From: Pseudomonas khavaziana | GTDB taxonomy: Bacteria; Pseudomonadota; Gammaproteobacteria; Pseudomonadales; Pseudomonadaceae | Assembly: GCF_019145205.1 (NCBI RefSeq) | Contig: NZ_JAHSTT010000019.1 | Coordinates: 1 to 64,000, forward strand | Direction: 5' to 3' | DNA: 64,000 bases | Shown: piece after piece, positions 41,516-50,022 of the stretch | How the letters are laid out: each line of letters opens with the position of its first letter | How positions within the stretch are numbered: the stretch's first letter is position 1 | Made by a program: the position numbers and the translations under genes | Notes under the pieces: generated by a model | What the model was told of the DNA's origin: nothing | The model's database searches: none | The model's input: the letters and a program-made list of their open reading frames with translations, nothing else

Positions 41516-43390
41516 CTACCTGACACTCCCCCGCAAACCGCCCACCGCCGCCTGCAACTGCACCGGCGTTGCCGCCTCCACGGCAATCGGCTCACCCGCC
41601 ACCAACACCACCCGCGACCAGATCCGATGAAACAAACCCTTGTGCGGATCGCGACTGAAAAAACTCCCCCACAACCCCTGCAACGCCATCGGGATCACCG
41701 GCACCGGCGTCTCCTCCAGGATGCGCGTCACCCCACCGCGAAACTCATTCATCTCGCCATCGGCTGTCAGCTTGCCTTCCGGGAAGATGCACACCAACTC
41801 GCCGTCCTGCAGGTACTGGGCAATCCGCGAAAACGCCTTTTCATAGATCTGGATATCTTCATGCCGCCCGGCAATCGGAATCGCTCCGGCGGTGCGGAAG
41901 ATAAAATTGAGCACCGGTAAGCGGTAAATCTTGTAGTACATGACAAAGCGAATCGGCCGACGCACCGCGCCACCAATCAACAGCGCATCGACAAACGACA
42001 CGTGGTTGCACACCAGCAACGCCGCGCCTTCATCCGGAATAGCCTCCAGGTTGCGATGCTCCACGCGGTACATGGAGTGGCTGAGCAGCCAGATCATGAA
42101 GCGCATGGTGAATTCGGGGACGATCCTGAAGATGTAAGTGTTGACCGCGATGTTGAGCAGCGACACCACCAGGAACAACTCGGGGATCGACAGCTTGGCC
42201 ACGCTCAGCAACAGGATCGAGACGACGGCCGAGACCACCATGAACAATGCGTTGAGAATGTTGTTGGCCGCGATGACCCGTGCCCGTTCGTTCTCGGCGG
42301 TGCGCGATTGGATCAGCGCATACAGCGGCACAATATAGAAGCCGCCGAACACACCTAGGCCAAGAATATCGAACAGCACCCACCAGGCCTGGCCGTAGCT
42401 GAGCACCGCGAGCCAGTCATTGGCCTGGACATTCTGCGGGAAGCCCCCGGAGTGCCACCACAGCAACAGGCCGAATACCGTCAGGCCGAAGGAGCCGAAC
42501 GGCACCAAGCCGATTTCCACCTTACGCCCGGAGAGCTTTTCGCAGAGCATCGAACCCAGGGCGATGCCCACCGAAAACACAGTAAGGATCAGGGTGACCA
42601 CGGTCTCATCGCCGTACAACCATTCCTTGGCGTAGGCCGGGATTTGCGTCAGGTAAATCGCCCCGACAAACCAGAACCACGAGTTGCCGACAATAGAGCG
42701 CGACACCGCTGGCGTCTGACCCAGGCCCATGCGCAAGGTCGCCCAGGACTGGGTGAAGATGTTCCAGTCCAGGCGCAGTTGCGGCGTCGAAGCCGCCGCA
42801 CGCGGAATGCTGCGGCTGGCCAGGTAGCCCAGTACCGCCACGCCGACTATCGCAACCGCCACTACCGGGGCGTAATGGGTGGAAGACATCATGATCCCGG
42901 CGCCAATGGTGCCGGCCAGGATCGCCAGGAACGTGCCCATCTCTACCAAGCCGTTGCCGCCAACCAGCTCATCATCGTGCAGGGCCTGGGGCATGATCGA
43001 ATACTTCACCGGCCCGAACAGCGCCGAATGGGTGCCCATGGCAAACAGTGCCAACAGCATCAGTTCCAGATGATTGGTCAAAAAGCCCGTCGCGCCGACC
43101 GCCATGATCACGATCTCACCGATCTTGATCGCCCGGATCAAGGCGTCCTTGTTGAATTTCTCGCCAAATTGCCCGGCCAACGCCGAGAACAGGAAGAACG
43201 GCAGGATGAACAACAAGGCACACAGGTTGACCCAGATGGAGCGGTCGCCCTCGATGCTGAGCTTGTAGAGAATGGCCAGGATCAGCGATTGCTTGAAGAT
43301 GTTGTCGTTGAACGCGCCCAGCAGCTGGGTGATGAAAAACGGCAAGAAACGCCGTGTGCGCAGCAAGGTGAATTGCGAGGGGTGGCTCAT
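41516..43390 (-). CDS. LplT-PlsC fusion (MFS lysophospholipid transporter and acyltransferase)
   Basis: A 624-residue protein. The first ~410 residues form a 12-helix MFS carrier (LLGAFNDNIFKQSLILAILY start, typical of LplT), followed by a PlsC-type acyltransferase with NHVSFVDALLIG (HX4D, near residue 460) and FPEGKLTADGEM. Such fusions flip lysophospholipid inward and re-acylate it. It lacks the acyl-ACP synthetase domain of E. coli Aas. It is transcribed alone, 57 bp before the TDT gene on the same strand. Confidence 0.9.
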   Translation of the reverse strand: MSHPSQFTLLRTRRFLPFFITQLLGAFNDNIFKQSLILAILYKLSIEGDRSIWVNLCALLFILPFFLFSALAGQFGEKFNKDALIRAIKIGEIVIMAVGATGFLTNHLELMLLALFAMGTHSALFGPVKYSIMPQALHDDELVGGNGLVEMGTFLAILAGTIGAGIMMSSTHYAPVVAVAIVGVAVLGYLASRSIPRAAASTPQLRLDWNIFTQSWATLRMGLGQTPAVSRSIVGNSWFWFVGAIYLTQIPAYAKEWLYGDETVVTLILTVFSVGIALGSMLCEKLSGRKVEIGLVPFGSFGLTVFGLLLWWHSGGFPQNVQANDWLAVLSYGQAWWVLFDILGLGVFGGFYIVPLYALIQSRTAENERARVIAANNILNALFMVVSAVVSILLLSVAKLSIPELFLVVSLLNIAVNTYIFRIVPEFTMRFMIWLLSHSMYRVEHRNLEAIPDEGAALLVCNHVSFVDALLIGGAVRRPIRFVMYYKIYRLPVLNFIFRTAGAIPIAGRHEDIQIYEKAFSRIAQYLQDGELVCIFPEGKLTADGEMNEFRGGVTRILEETPVPVIPMALQGLWGSFFSRDPHKGLFHRIWSRVVLVAGEPIAVEAATPVQLQAAVGGLRGSVR

Positions 43391-43447
43391 CGTCCGTGTT
43401 CCTGCGTGGCCTGTTATTGATCAGGCCACGACTTTACCTAATCCCGC

Positions 43448-44596
43448 TTACTTATTCCCTAACCCTGCAATGCATGGCGAAACAAAAAGCTCGCCTTTAT
43501 AGGCGCCCTGCACCGTGCGCTTGGCCACGATCATCCACATCAGCGCCAGCGCCGCCACCAACACACTGCCGAATACGCTGAAGAACCCCAGATGCAACAT
43601 ATTCGCCAGCTTCAATGTAGCCAGTGCATACACCCCCAGCGGGAAGGTAAAGCCCCACCAGCCCAGGTTGAACGGGATGCCCGCACGCAGGTAACGCAGG
43701 GTGATCAGCACCGCGATCAACATCCACCACAGACCGAAGCCCCACAAGGTGACACCTGCGATCAGGCCCAGGCCATGGGCCATTTCACCGACACTCGCCA
43801 AACCATTGGCGGCGAAGATCGCCGGCGCATCGCTGCCGAGCAGCAACATGCCCAGGGCGCCTGTACCGATAGGGCCCAGGGCCAGCCAGCTCGACGCCGC
43901 CATATTGGCGTGGGGCAACTTATGCAAGGCCATGCGCAACATCAGGATGGTCAGGATGCTGAAGGCCACGGGCAGCGAGAACGCCCACAGCACGTAGCTG
44001 GTCACCAGCATCACCAGTTGCCCATGGGCATCGACCAGGTGCGGCGCCAGTAAGCCACCGCTGGCCGCCGCTACTTCGGCAGCCACCACGGGCAACAACC
44101 AGACCGCGGTCATCTGATCAATGCTGTGCTCCTGGCGAGTGAACATCATGAACGGGATCAGCACGCCACAAGCCAGGGACATGGCGACGTCCAACCACCA
44201 CAGGGCCTCAGCCAGCGGGATCACATCACCGCCCCAGCGCGGCAGGCCGAACAGCAGCAAACCGTTAAGAATGGTCGCCAGGCCCATAGGGATGGTGCCG
44301 AAGAACATCGAGACGGTGGAGTGCCCGAAAATCCGCCGTGCCTCGTGAAAAAACATCACCCAACGGGCGGCATACAACACGCTGAACAGGATGAACAGCC
44401 CGATGGTGAACACCCAAAGCCCCTCTGCCACAGCGTGCAAGCCTGGCAGGCTGACCGGCAGTTGGGCCAATGCCAGCGCCAGCACCCCGGTGCCCATGGT
44501 GGCGGCGAACCAGTTCGGAGTGAACTGGCGAATCACTTCCCGGGGACGGGCCAGATGACTTAAAGGTTTGTAGCTGTTAATAGTCGAGCAGGTCAT
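43448..44596 (-). CDS. TDT-family transporter (TehA/SLAC1-like)
   Basis: A 382-residue membrane protein with 10 helices of the tellurite-resistance/dicarboxylate transporter family. The N-terminal FTPNWFAATMGTGVLALALA and FFHEARRIFGHSTVSMFFGT carry the conserved Phe and His of the anion pore. Relatives move sulfite, malate or chloride. The start at 44596 gives a short N-terminus. The 100 bp upstream has an AT-rich stretch (TATCTATATAACGGGTAATAT) that may be a promoter. Confidence 0.85.
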   Translation of the reverse strand: MTCSTINSYKPLSHLARPREVIRQFTPNWFAATMGTGVLALALAQLPVSLPGLHAVAEGLWVFTIGLFILFSVLYAARWVMFFHEARRIFGHSTVSMFFGTIPMGLATILNGLLLFGLPRWGGDVIPLAEALWWLDVAMSLACGVLIPFMMFTRQEHSIDQMTAVWLLPVVAAEVAAASGGLLAPHLVDAHGQLVMLVTSYVLWAFSLPVAFSILTILMLRMALHKLPHANMAASSWLALGPIGTGALGMLLLGSDAPAIFAANGLASVGEMAHGLGLIAGVTLWGFGLWWMLIAVLITLRYLRAGIPFNLGWWGFTFPLGVYALATLKLANMLHLGFFSVFGSVLVAALALMWMIVAKRTVQGAYKGELFVSPCIAGLGNK

Positions 44597-44704
44597 GGCG
44601 TTAATCCTCTTCCTCGCATGAGGTTGAAGCCATGATAGAACCTGTTCGAATATCTATATAACGGGTAATATCTCTAACTATTATCTATTTTGCAGATATA
44701 TACT

Positions 44705-45892
44705 TTATGCGGCGGCTCTGCCTCGTGAAGCATCCTGCAACAGCAGCCCGGCGAGTGCGCCGAGGGCCAGCAGGATAAGCATCACACCATAGCCATCCGT
44801 GGTAGCGACAAGGCCAAACACTCGACTCAGATTACCCGCCAACAACGCCGGCACGCAGAACGCCAGGTAGCTCAATACATAGAACGCTGACATCAGGCCG
44901 GCCCGCTCATGAGGCAACGCCAAGCCAACAATACTGCGCACACTGCCCATGAAGCCGCCGCCGAAACCAAAGCCGGCAGTCACACTGGCGACAAAGAACA
45001 GCCACAGGCTGGCGGTGTGCACTGCAACCAGCAGCAGCCCTATACCCACCGCCAGCAGCACCGCCGATAGACGCATGACCTTATCGGCCGCACGGTTGCG
45101 CAGGCTGTAGATCATCACCGCGCCACTCAGGGTCACTACCGCCACCAGGCCACCGCCGATCAAATGCGAGCTCGACCCCGTCGCAGCCCGCACCAGCGAC
45201 GGCGCCAGGGAGGACACGAACCCACCCAGCGCCCACACCGCCACATTCAGCGGCATCGCCAACCACAAGGCCCGGCGCGCTTGGGGCGGTACGTGCAGGG
45301 TTGGCGCCAGGGACTTCAAGGCCCCCGGTATCCGGCTGACGGTTTCAGGCAGACGCCACAGGTACAGGGCCTGCAGCACCATCAAGCCCAGCAGGGTCAA
45401 ATAGACCAATTGGGTCGGCCGCGGCGCGTACTCCACCAGCAAGCCGCTGCCCAGGCCACCACAGGCCATGCCGAGCATCGGCGCGAGGCTGTTGAGCATC
45501 GGGCCGCGCACGCGGTCGGTATCGAGCAATGTCGCGCTCAACACCGCTGTGGCAGTCCCGGTCGCGAAGCCCTGCAATGCACGCGCAGCAAGCAGGCAGG
45601 CGGTGCTGTCAGCGTAGATAAACAGCAGCATCGCCATGATATTCAGCAGCAGCGCGGCGAAGATCACCGGCTTGCGCCCCAGGTAATCCGAGAGCGACCC
45701 AACCGTCAGCAACGCCGCCAACAGGCTCACGGCATACACGCCGAAGATGGCCGTGAGCATCGCGGCCGAAAAATGCAGGTTTTCCTGATACACCTGATAC
45801 AACGGCGTCGGCGCGCTGGACGCGGCGAGGAAGGTCAACACGGTGATCACCAGGAACGCCAGGCTGGACCGGTGAGAAATGTTACTGGACAT
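44705..45892 (-). CDS. MFS transporter (drug-efflux type), divergent from a TetR gene
   Basis: A 395-residue 12-helix MFS carrier of the DHA1-like type; FGVYAVSLLAALLTVGSLSDYLGRKPV carries the loop 2-3 MFS motif (here listed in part). ATG 45892 is preferred because GGAG lies 7 bp upstream; GTG 45898 is an alternative. It is divergently transcribed from a TetR-family gene 91 bp away, the standard layout for an efflux pump repressed by its neighbour. Confidence 0.85.
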   Translation of the reverse strand: MSSNISHRSSLAFLVITVLTFLAASSAPTPLYQVYQENLHFSAAMLTAIFGVYAVSLLAALLTVGSLSDYLGRKPVIFAALLLNIMAMLLFIYADSTACLLAARALQGFATGTATAVLSATLLDTDRVRGPMLNSLAPMLGMACGGLGSGLLVEYAPRPTQLVYLTLLGLMVLQALYLWRLPETVSRIPGALKSLAPTLHVPPQARRALWLAMPLNVAVWALGGFVSSLAPSLVRAATGSSSHLIGGGLVAVVTLSGAVMIYSLRNRAADKVMRLSAVLLAVGIGLLLVAVHTASLWLFFVASVTAGFGFGGGFMGSVRSIVGLALPHERAGLMSAFYVLSYLAFCVPALLAGNLSRVFGLVATTDGYGVMLILLALGALAGLLLQDASRGRAAA

Positions 45893-45906
45893 GGGCACGC
45901 TCCGCT

Positions 45907-45957
45907 AAAGCTAATATTTTGCTTTTGCAAAGTGTGCTACCCGTCGGCGCTTAAAGC
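45907..45957. promoter_or_regulatory. Possible TetR operators
   Basis: AAAGC and GCTTT (45907-45911, 45921-45925) flank 9 bp, and a second AAAGC...TTTG stretch lies near 45952. They sit between the two divergent start codons. The symmetry is short, so this is tentative. Confidence 0.35.
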
Positions 45958-45983
45958 AAATTCTTTGTGTTAAGGTTTTAAGC

Positions 45984-46523
45984 ATGGCGATTAAAGAAGG
46001 CCTCCGCCCGGGGGGCCGTAGTGCCCGGGTACAAGAATCCGTTCATTCGGCAGTGCGCGAATTGCTCGAAGCCCATGAGCGATCCAGTGTCACTGTGCCG
46101 ATGATTGCGGCACGCGCAGGCGTCACGCCCTCGACCATCTACCGGCGCTGGGGTGATCTTTCTGTGCTGCTCGCTGATGTGGCCCTGGCGCGCCTGCGCC
46201 CGGACAGCGAACCGGCCAACACCGGCAGCCTGCGCGGCGACCTGCAGGCCTGGGCTGAGCAATACCTGGATGAAATGAGTACGGACGTAGGGCGCAATAT
46301 GATGCGCGACGTGCAAAGCAGCGTGACGCCGGGGTATTGCGTGAGCATTCTGGGCGGGCAATTGCAGGCGATCGTCGATCGTTATCCGCAAGAGACGGCG
46401 CCGAGTGTGGACCGCTTGATCAACCTGCTCGCGGCGCCGACGGTGTTCCGTATTCTGTTTTCAGCTCAGCCTCTGGCGGTTGAAGAACTGCATGCCCTGA
46501 TAGAGCTGGCCCTGAAAAACTAA
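45984..46523 (+). CDS. TetR-family regulator
   Basis: A 179-residue repressor. The N-terminal HTH is VPMIAARAGVTPSTIYRRWG (residues about 38-57); the C-terminal domain is small and helical with no known ligand motif. It is divergently placed from the MFS gene and probably represses it. Start ATG 45984 gives a normal leader. A REPIN follows the stop codon by 16 bp. Confidence 0.9.
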   Translation: MAIKEGLRPGGRSARVQESVHSAVRELLEAHERSSVTVPMIAARAGVTPSTIYRRWGDLSVLLADVALARLRPDSEPANTGSLRGDLQAWAEQYLDEMSTDVGRNMMRDVQSSVTPGYCVSILGGQLQAIVDRYPQETAPSVDRLINLLAAPTVFRILFSAQPLAVEELHALIELALKN

Positions 46524-46538
46524 AAACCTACACAAACC

Positions 46539-46635
46539 AAATGTGGGAGGGGGCTCGCTCCCGATAGCTGTGGATCAGTCAGTACAAGGTGTCTGACAGA
46601 CCGCTATCGGGAGCAAGCCCCCTCCCACATTTTTT
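46539..46635. repeat. REPIN
   Basis: Arms AAATGTGGGAGGGGGCTCGC and GAGCAAGCCCCCTCCCACAT are inverted with an inner palindrome around CGATAGC...GCTATCG. Lies between two convergent genes. Confidence 0.95.
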
Positions 46636-46653
46636 ACCGCGTTGAATCGCTAT

Positions 46654-47433
46654 TTATGTACGCATTCCACGCCCGCTCACCAGCAACCGCGCACAGCCGA
46701 TATACAAAACGATTGTGGCCACGATCATGAAGGTGATCGCCACGCTGATCTTGATGTCCGACACGCCCAGAATGCCGTAGCGGAAGGCGTTGACCATATG
46801 CAGCACGGGGTTGGCCAGGGACACAGTCTGCCAGAACGGCGGCAGCAAGGTGATGGAGTAGAACACCCCGCCCAGGTAGGTCAGCGGCGTCAGCACGAAG
46901 GTCGGAATGATCGAAATATCATCGAAGTTGCGCGCGAAAACGGCGTTGATAAACCCCAGCAACGAGAAGATCGTCGCCGTGAGCACCACCACCAGAATGG
47001 TGACCCCAAGGTGATGCACCTGCAGGTGAGTGAAGAACAGCGACAGCAGCGTCACGATCACCCCAACCATCAAACCTCGCAGCACACCGCCGAGCGTATA
47101 ACCGATCAGGATGGTGTGCGGCGACACCGGCGAAACCATCAGTTCCTCAATGGAGCGCTGGAATTTGCTGCCGAAGAAACTGGAGACCACGTTGCCGTAG
47201 GAGTTGGTGATCACCGACATCATGATCAGGCCCGGCACGATGTACTCCATGTAGGTGAAGCCACCCATGTCACCGATCTGCCGGCCGATCAGGTTACCGA
47301 AGATCACGAAGTACAGGACCATGGTGATTGCCGGCGGCAGCAGGGTCTGCGGCCATATCCGGGTAAAACGCTTCACTTCGCGATAGACAATGGTTTGCAG
47401 CGCGATGAGGTTGGGTTGCAGTTCCGAACTCAT
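46654..47433 (-). CDS. yadH: ABC-2 type permease YadH
   Basis: A 259-residue inner-membrane protein with 6 helices of the ABC-2 exporter family (PQTLLPPAITMVLYFVIFGN; VPGLIMMSVITNSYGNVVSS; GGVFYSITLLPPFW). It pairs with YadG, overlapping it by 4 bp. Relatives export polysaccharide or small molecules; the YadGH substrate is unknown. Confidence 0.85.
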   Translation of the reverse strand: MSSELQPNLIALQTIVYREVKRFTRIWPQTLLPPAITMVLYFVIFGNLIGRQIGDMGGFTYMEYIVPGLIMMSVITNSYGNVVSSFFGSKFQRSIEELMVSPVSPHTILIGYTLGGVLRGLMVGVIVTLLSLFFTHLQVHHLGVTILVVVLTATIFSLLGFINAVFARNFDDISIIPTFVLTPLTYLGGVFYSITLLPPFWQTVSLANPVLHMVNAFRYGILGVSDIKISVAITFMIVATIVLYIGCARLLVSGRGMRT

Positions 47434-48362
47434 ACCGCCACCTTCGCCAGATTTTTCTCCACCAGGGACACGAACAACTCCTCAAGGCGATTGGTTTTAT
47501 TACGCAGGCTCAACACTTCGATGTTCTGGGTCGCCAACTGGGTGAACAGCGCGGTGATGCCCATGGCCTTGTCCACCTGCACTTCCAGGGTGTGGCTGTC
47601 GACCAGGCGGCTTGGGTAACCCACCAGTTGCGGTGCCACCGTCAGGTTGTTCTTCAGGTCGAGCAGGAAGGTTTCCACATGCAACTGGCCCAGCAGGTTG
47701 CGCATGCTGGTGTTCTCGACAATGGTGCCGTGGTCGATGATGCCGATGTTGCGGCACAGCTGCTCAGCCTCCTCCAGATAATGGGTGGTGAGGATGATGG
47801 TGATGCCCTTCTCGTTCAGCTCGGTGAGGAAGGCCCACATCGAACGGCGCAGCTCAATGTCCACGCCCGCGGTAGGTTCGTCGAGGATCAACAGGCGCGG
47901 TTCGTGCACCAGGGCGCGCGCAATCATCAGGCGGCGCTTCATACCGCCGGACAGCGAACGCGAAGGTACATCGCGCTTGTCCCACAGGCCCAGTTGGGTC
48001 AGGTACTGCTCGGCGCGCTCCTTGGCGATTTTCGCCGGAATGCCGTAGTAGCCAGCCTGGGTCACGACGATGTCGAAGGTCTTTTCGAACTGGTTGAAGT
48101 TGAATTCCTGGGGCACCACGCCGATGGAACGCTTGAGCGCCGCCGGGGATTTATCCAGGTCATGCCCGAAGATATTCACCGTGCCGCTGGTCTTGTTGAC
48201 CAAGGTCGAGAGGATGCCGATGGTGGTGGATTTGCCGGCACCGTTGGGGCCGAGCAAGGCGAAGAAATCACCTTCGGCAACATCCAGATCGATACCACTC
48301 AGGGCCTGGAAACCGTTGCCGTAGGTTTTGGTTAGCTGCCGGATGGACAGAGCGGAACTCAT
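47430..48362 (-). CDS. yadG: ABC transporter ATPase YadG
   Basis: A 310-residue ATPase: Walker A GPNGAGKST, signature LSGGMKRRLMIARAL, Walker B LLILDEPTAGVD and switch His in TTHYLEEAEQL. The C-terminus (ILSLRNKTNRLEELFVSL) is typical of export NBDs. ATG 48362 gives the conserved start SSALSIRQLTKTYG; a longer start at 48410 adds a non-conserved tail. It couples with YadH. Confidence 0.9.
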   Translation of the reverse strand: MSSALSIRQLTKTYGNGFQALSGIDLDVAEGDFFALLGPNGAGKSTTIGILSTLVNKTSGTVNIFGHDLDKSPAALKRSIGVVPQEFNFNQFEKTFDIVVTQAGYYGIPAKIAKERAEQYLTQLGLWDKRDVPSRSLSGGMKRRLMIARALVHEPRLLILDEPTAGVDIELRRSMWAFLTELNEKGITIILTTHYLEEAEQLCRNIGIIDHGTIVENTSMRNLLGQLHVETFLLDLKNNLTVAPQLVGYPSRLVDSHTLEVQVDKAMGITALFTQLATQNIEVLSLRNKTNRLEELFVSLVEKNLAKVAV

Positions 48363-48497
48363 ATCGGGATACGCACCAAAGAAGGGAATAGAAACAATAG
48401 ATGAGGGCACACCACCGGTAGTTCAACCGGCGGTGCAGTGCGAGCATGGTGCGTGCCCATGCCGCACAAGTACAGTCACCCGTATTAATAGTGTGTA

Positions 48498-49115
48498 TTA
48501 AGTCAACGCGGTCATCACCGCTGTGCGATAGGCCGGTCGCTGTTGCAGGCGTTGGTACCAGGCCTCTAGATGGGGCATTGCAGGGCGATCGATAGGCATC
48601 TCGAACCAGGCGTAGATAAAGCTGCCCAGAGGGATATCCCCCATGCCGATCTCATTGCCCGACAGGTAAGGTTGCTCGGCGAGGGCCTGGTCGACAGTCT
48701 TGAGCACCTCGATGCAGGCTTGGCGCCCGGCATGGATGGTGTCCCAGTTCTGTTTTTCCGCCGGGGTGCGCAGCACGCCCCAGAACACGGTTTTGAACGG
48801 TTCGGCGAACGTAGAGGTGGTCCAGTCCATCCACTTTTCGGCGTTGGCGCGGGCCTTCAGATCGCTTGGGTACCAGCTGGAAGCCTGCTTGGCGCACAAA
48901 TAACGCACGATGGTGTTGGACTCCCACAACACAAAGTCACCATCTTCTATCATCGGCACCCGGCCATTGGGGTTCAGGGCCCGGTACTGCGGGGTGTCGA
49001 CCACACCGAAAGCCCCGCCCGCATCAATTGCCTCATAGTCCAGGCCGAGTTCCTCGGCGCACCACAGTGCTTTCCTGACGTTTGACGAATTTTTACGACC
49101 CCAGATTTTCAGCAT
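48498..49115 (-). CDS. Glutathione S-transferase family protein
   Basis: A 205-residue protein with an N-terminal thioredoxin-like domain (LKIWGRKNSSNVRKALWCAE; NPNGRVPMIEDGDFVLWESN with the cis-Pro and Glu-Ser glutathione contacts) and an all-helical C-terminal domain. The opening Ser-Ser-Asn instead of a CPxC motif suggests a beta/theta-like GST using Ser. Its substrate is unknown. Confidence 0.9.
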   Translation of the reverse strand: MLKIWGRKNSSNVRKALWCAEELGLDYEAIDAGGAFGVVDTPQYRALNPNGRVPMIEDGDFVLWESNTIVRYLCAKQASSWYPSDLKARANAEKWMDWTTSTFAEPFKTVFWGVLRTPAEKQNWDTIHAGRQACIEVLKTVDQALAEQPYLSGNEIGMGDIPLGSFIYAWFEMPIDRPAMPHLEAWYQRLQQRPAYRTAVMTALT

Positions 49116-49171
49116 GACCGCGCCTTCTTATTGATGAACTTGGCTGGATGAAGGCAGCAGCATACGCCTGT

Positions 49172-49831
49172 TCAGGCGCGGCTTAAATCGCTCTGCAGGT
49201 CGCCCAGCAGGGTCGGAGCATCGTCGGCGAACAGGTGCGGGTAACACTTTTGGATATGGGCGAAGAAAAATGCTTCAGGCACGTCAGGAAATTGCCCGTG
49301 GTCCACCACGTACTCCATAGAGCGCTGGCCCTGGCGATTGAACGCGTGGAAGACGCTGTCGTGGCGGCCATCGAAAGCCAGCGGCGGCACATCGAACAGG
49401 TCGCACAGTTGCTGGTTGAACGCCGGAGTCGCCTTGACCCAGCGACCGTTCAGGTAAAGCTCGGTATAACCGTGCATGGCGAACACGTCGCTCTTGAGCA
49501 GGGCAAGCAGGCGTGGGCTGGACAGGTGGTTGCGCACATCCGCCAAGCCGATTCGTGCCGGGATACCGCAGTGGCGGGCGCAGGCAGCGAGCAAGGTGGC
49601 CTTGGGCACGCAGTAGCTTTGGCCGGCAGCCAGGGCGAAGCTGGCGTTCAAGGTGCCGGGGTCACGGCTGAAGGTGTAGGGGTTGTAGCGAATCGCCTCA
49701 CGCACGGCGTAGTAGAGACTGACTGCCTGGTCACTTAAATCCGCACGGGTTCCGCGATGTTTTTCGGCGAACTCCACCACTGCAGGGTGGTCACTATCGA
49801 TGAAGCGGCTGGGACTCAAGTATGCGTTCAT
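49172..49831 (-). CDS. Transglutaminase-like domain protein
   Basis: A 219-residue cytoplasmic protein with the transglutaminase/papain-like core. The catalytic Cys lies in GQSYCVPKATLLAACARH and the His in AMHGYTELYLNGRWVKATP; the third residue is not the usual Asp, so the triad is non-canonical. Many family members act as peptidases. ATG 49831 starts the conserved region; a longer frame upstream is out of context. The function is open. Confidence 0.8.
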   Translation of the reverse strand: MNAYLSPSRFIDSDHPAVVEFAEKHRGTRADLSDQAVSLYYAVREAIRYNPYTFSRDPGTLNASFALAAGQSYCVPKATLLAACARHCGIPARIGLADVRNHLSSPRLLALLKSDVFAMHGYTELYLNGRWVKATPAFNQQLCDLFDVPPLAFDGRHDSVFHAFNRQGQRSMEYVVDHGQFPDVPEAFFFAHIQKCYPHLFADDAPTLLGDLQSDLSRA

Positions 49832-50022
49832 AAGCTTGATCTCCAAAGGAAGCCCCGAGTCTAACGACAGGCTTGCCACAAGAGATAACGACGATTCTGC
49901 CAAATGTCGGCGCCTGTGGATGGGTAGTCGAGTACAACTTGTAACACCCTGATCACCCGGCTTGATCGGATGCCGACTAAGCTCCCTGGTGGTTTCGCCC
50001 CTGGTTTCACGGAGGATTGCAT

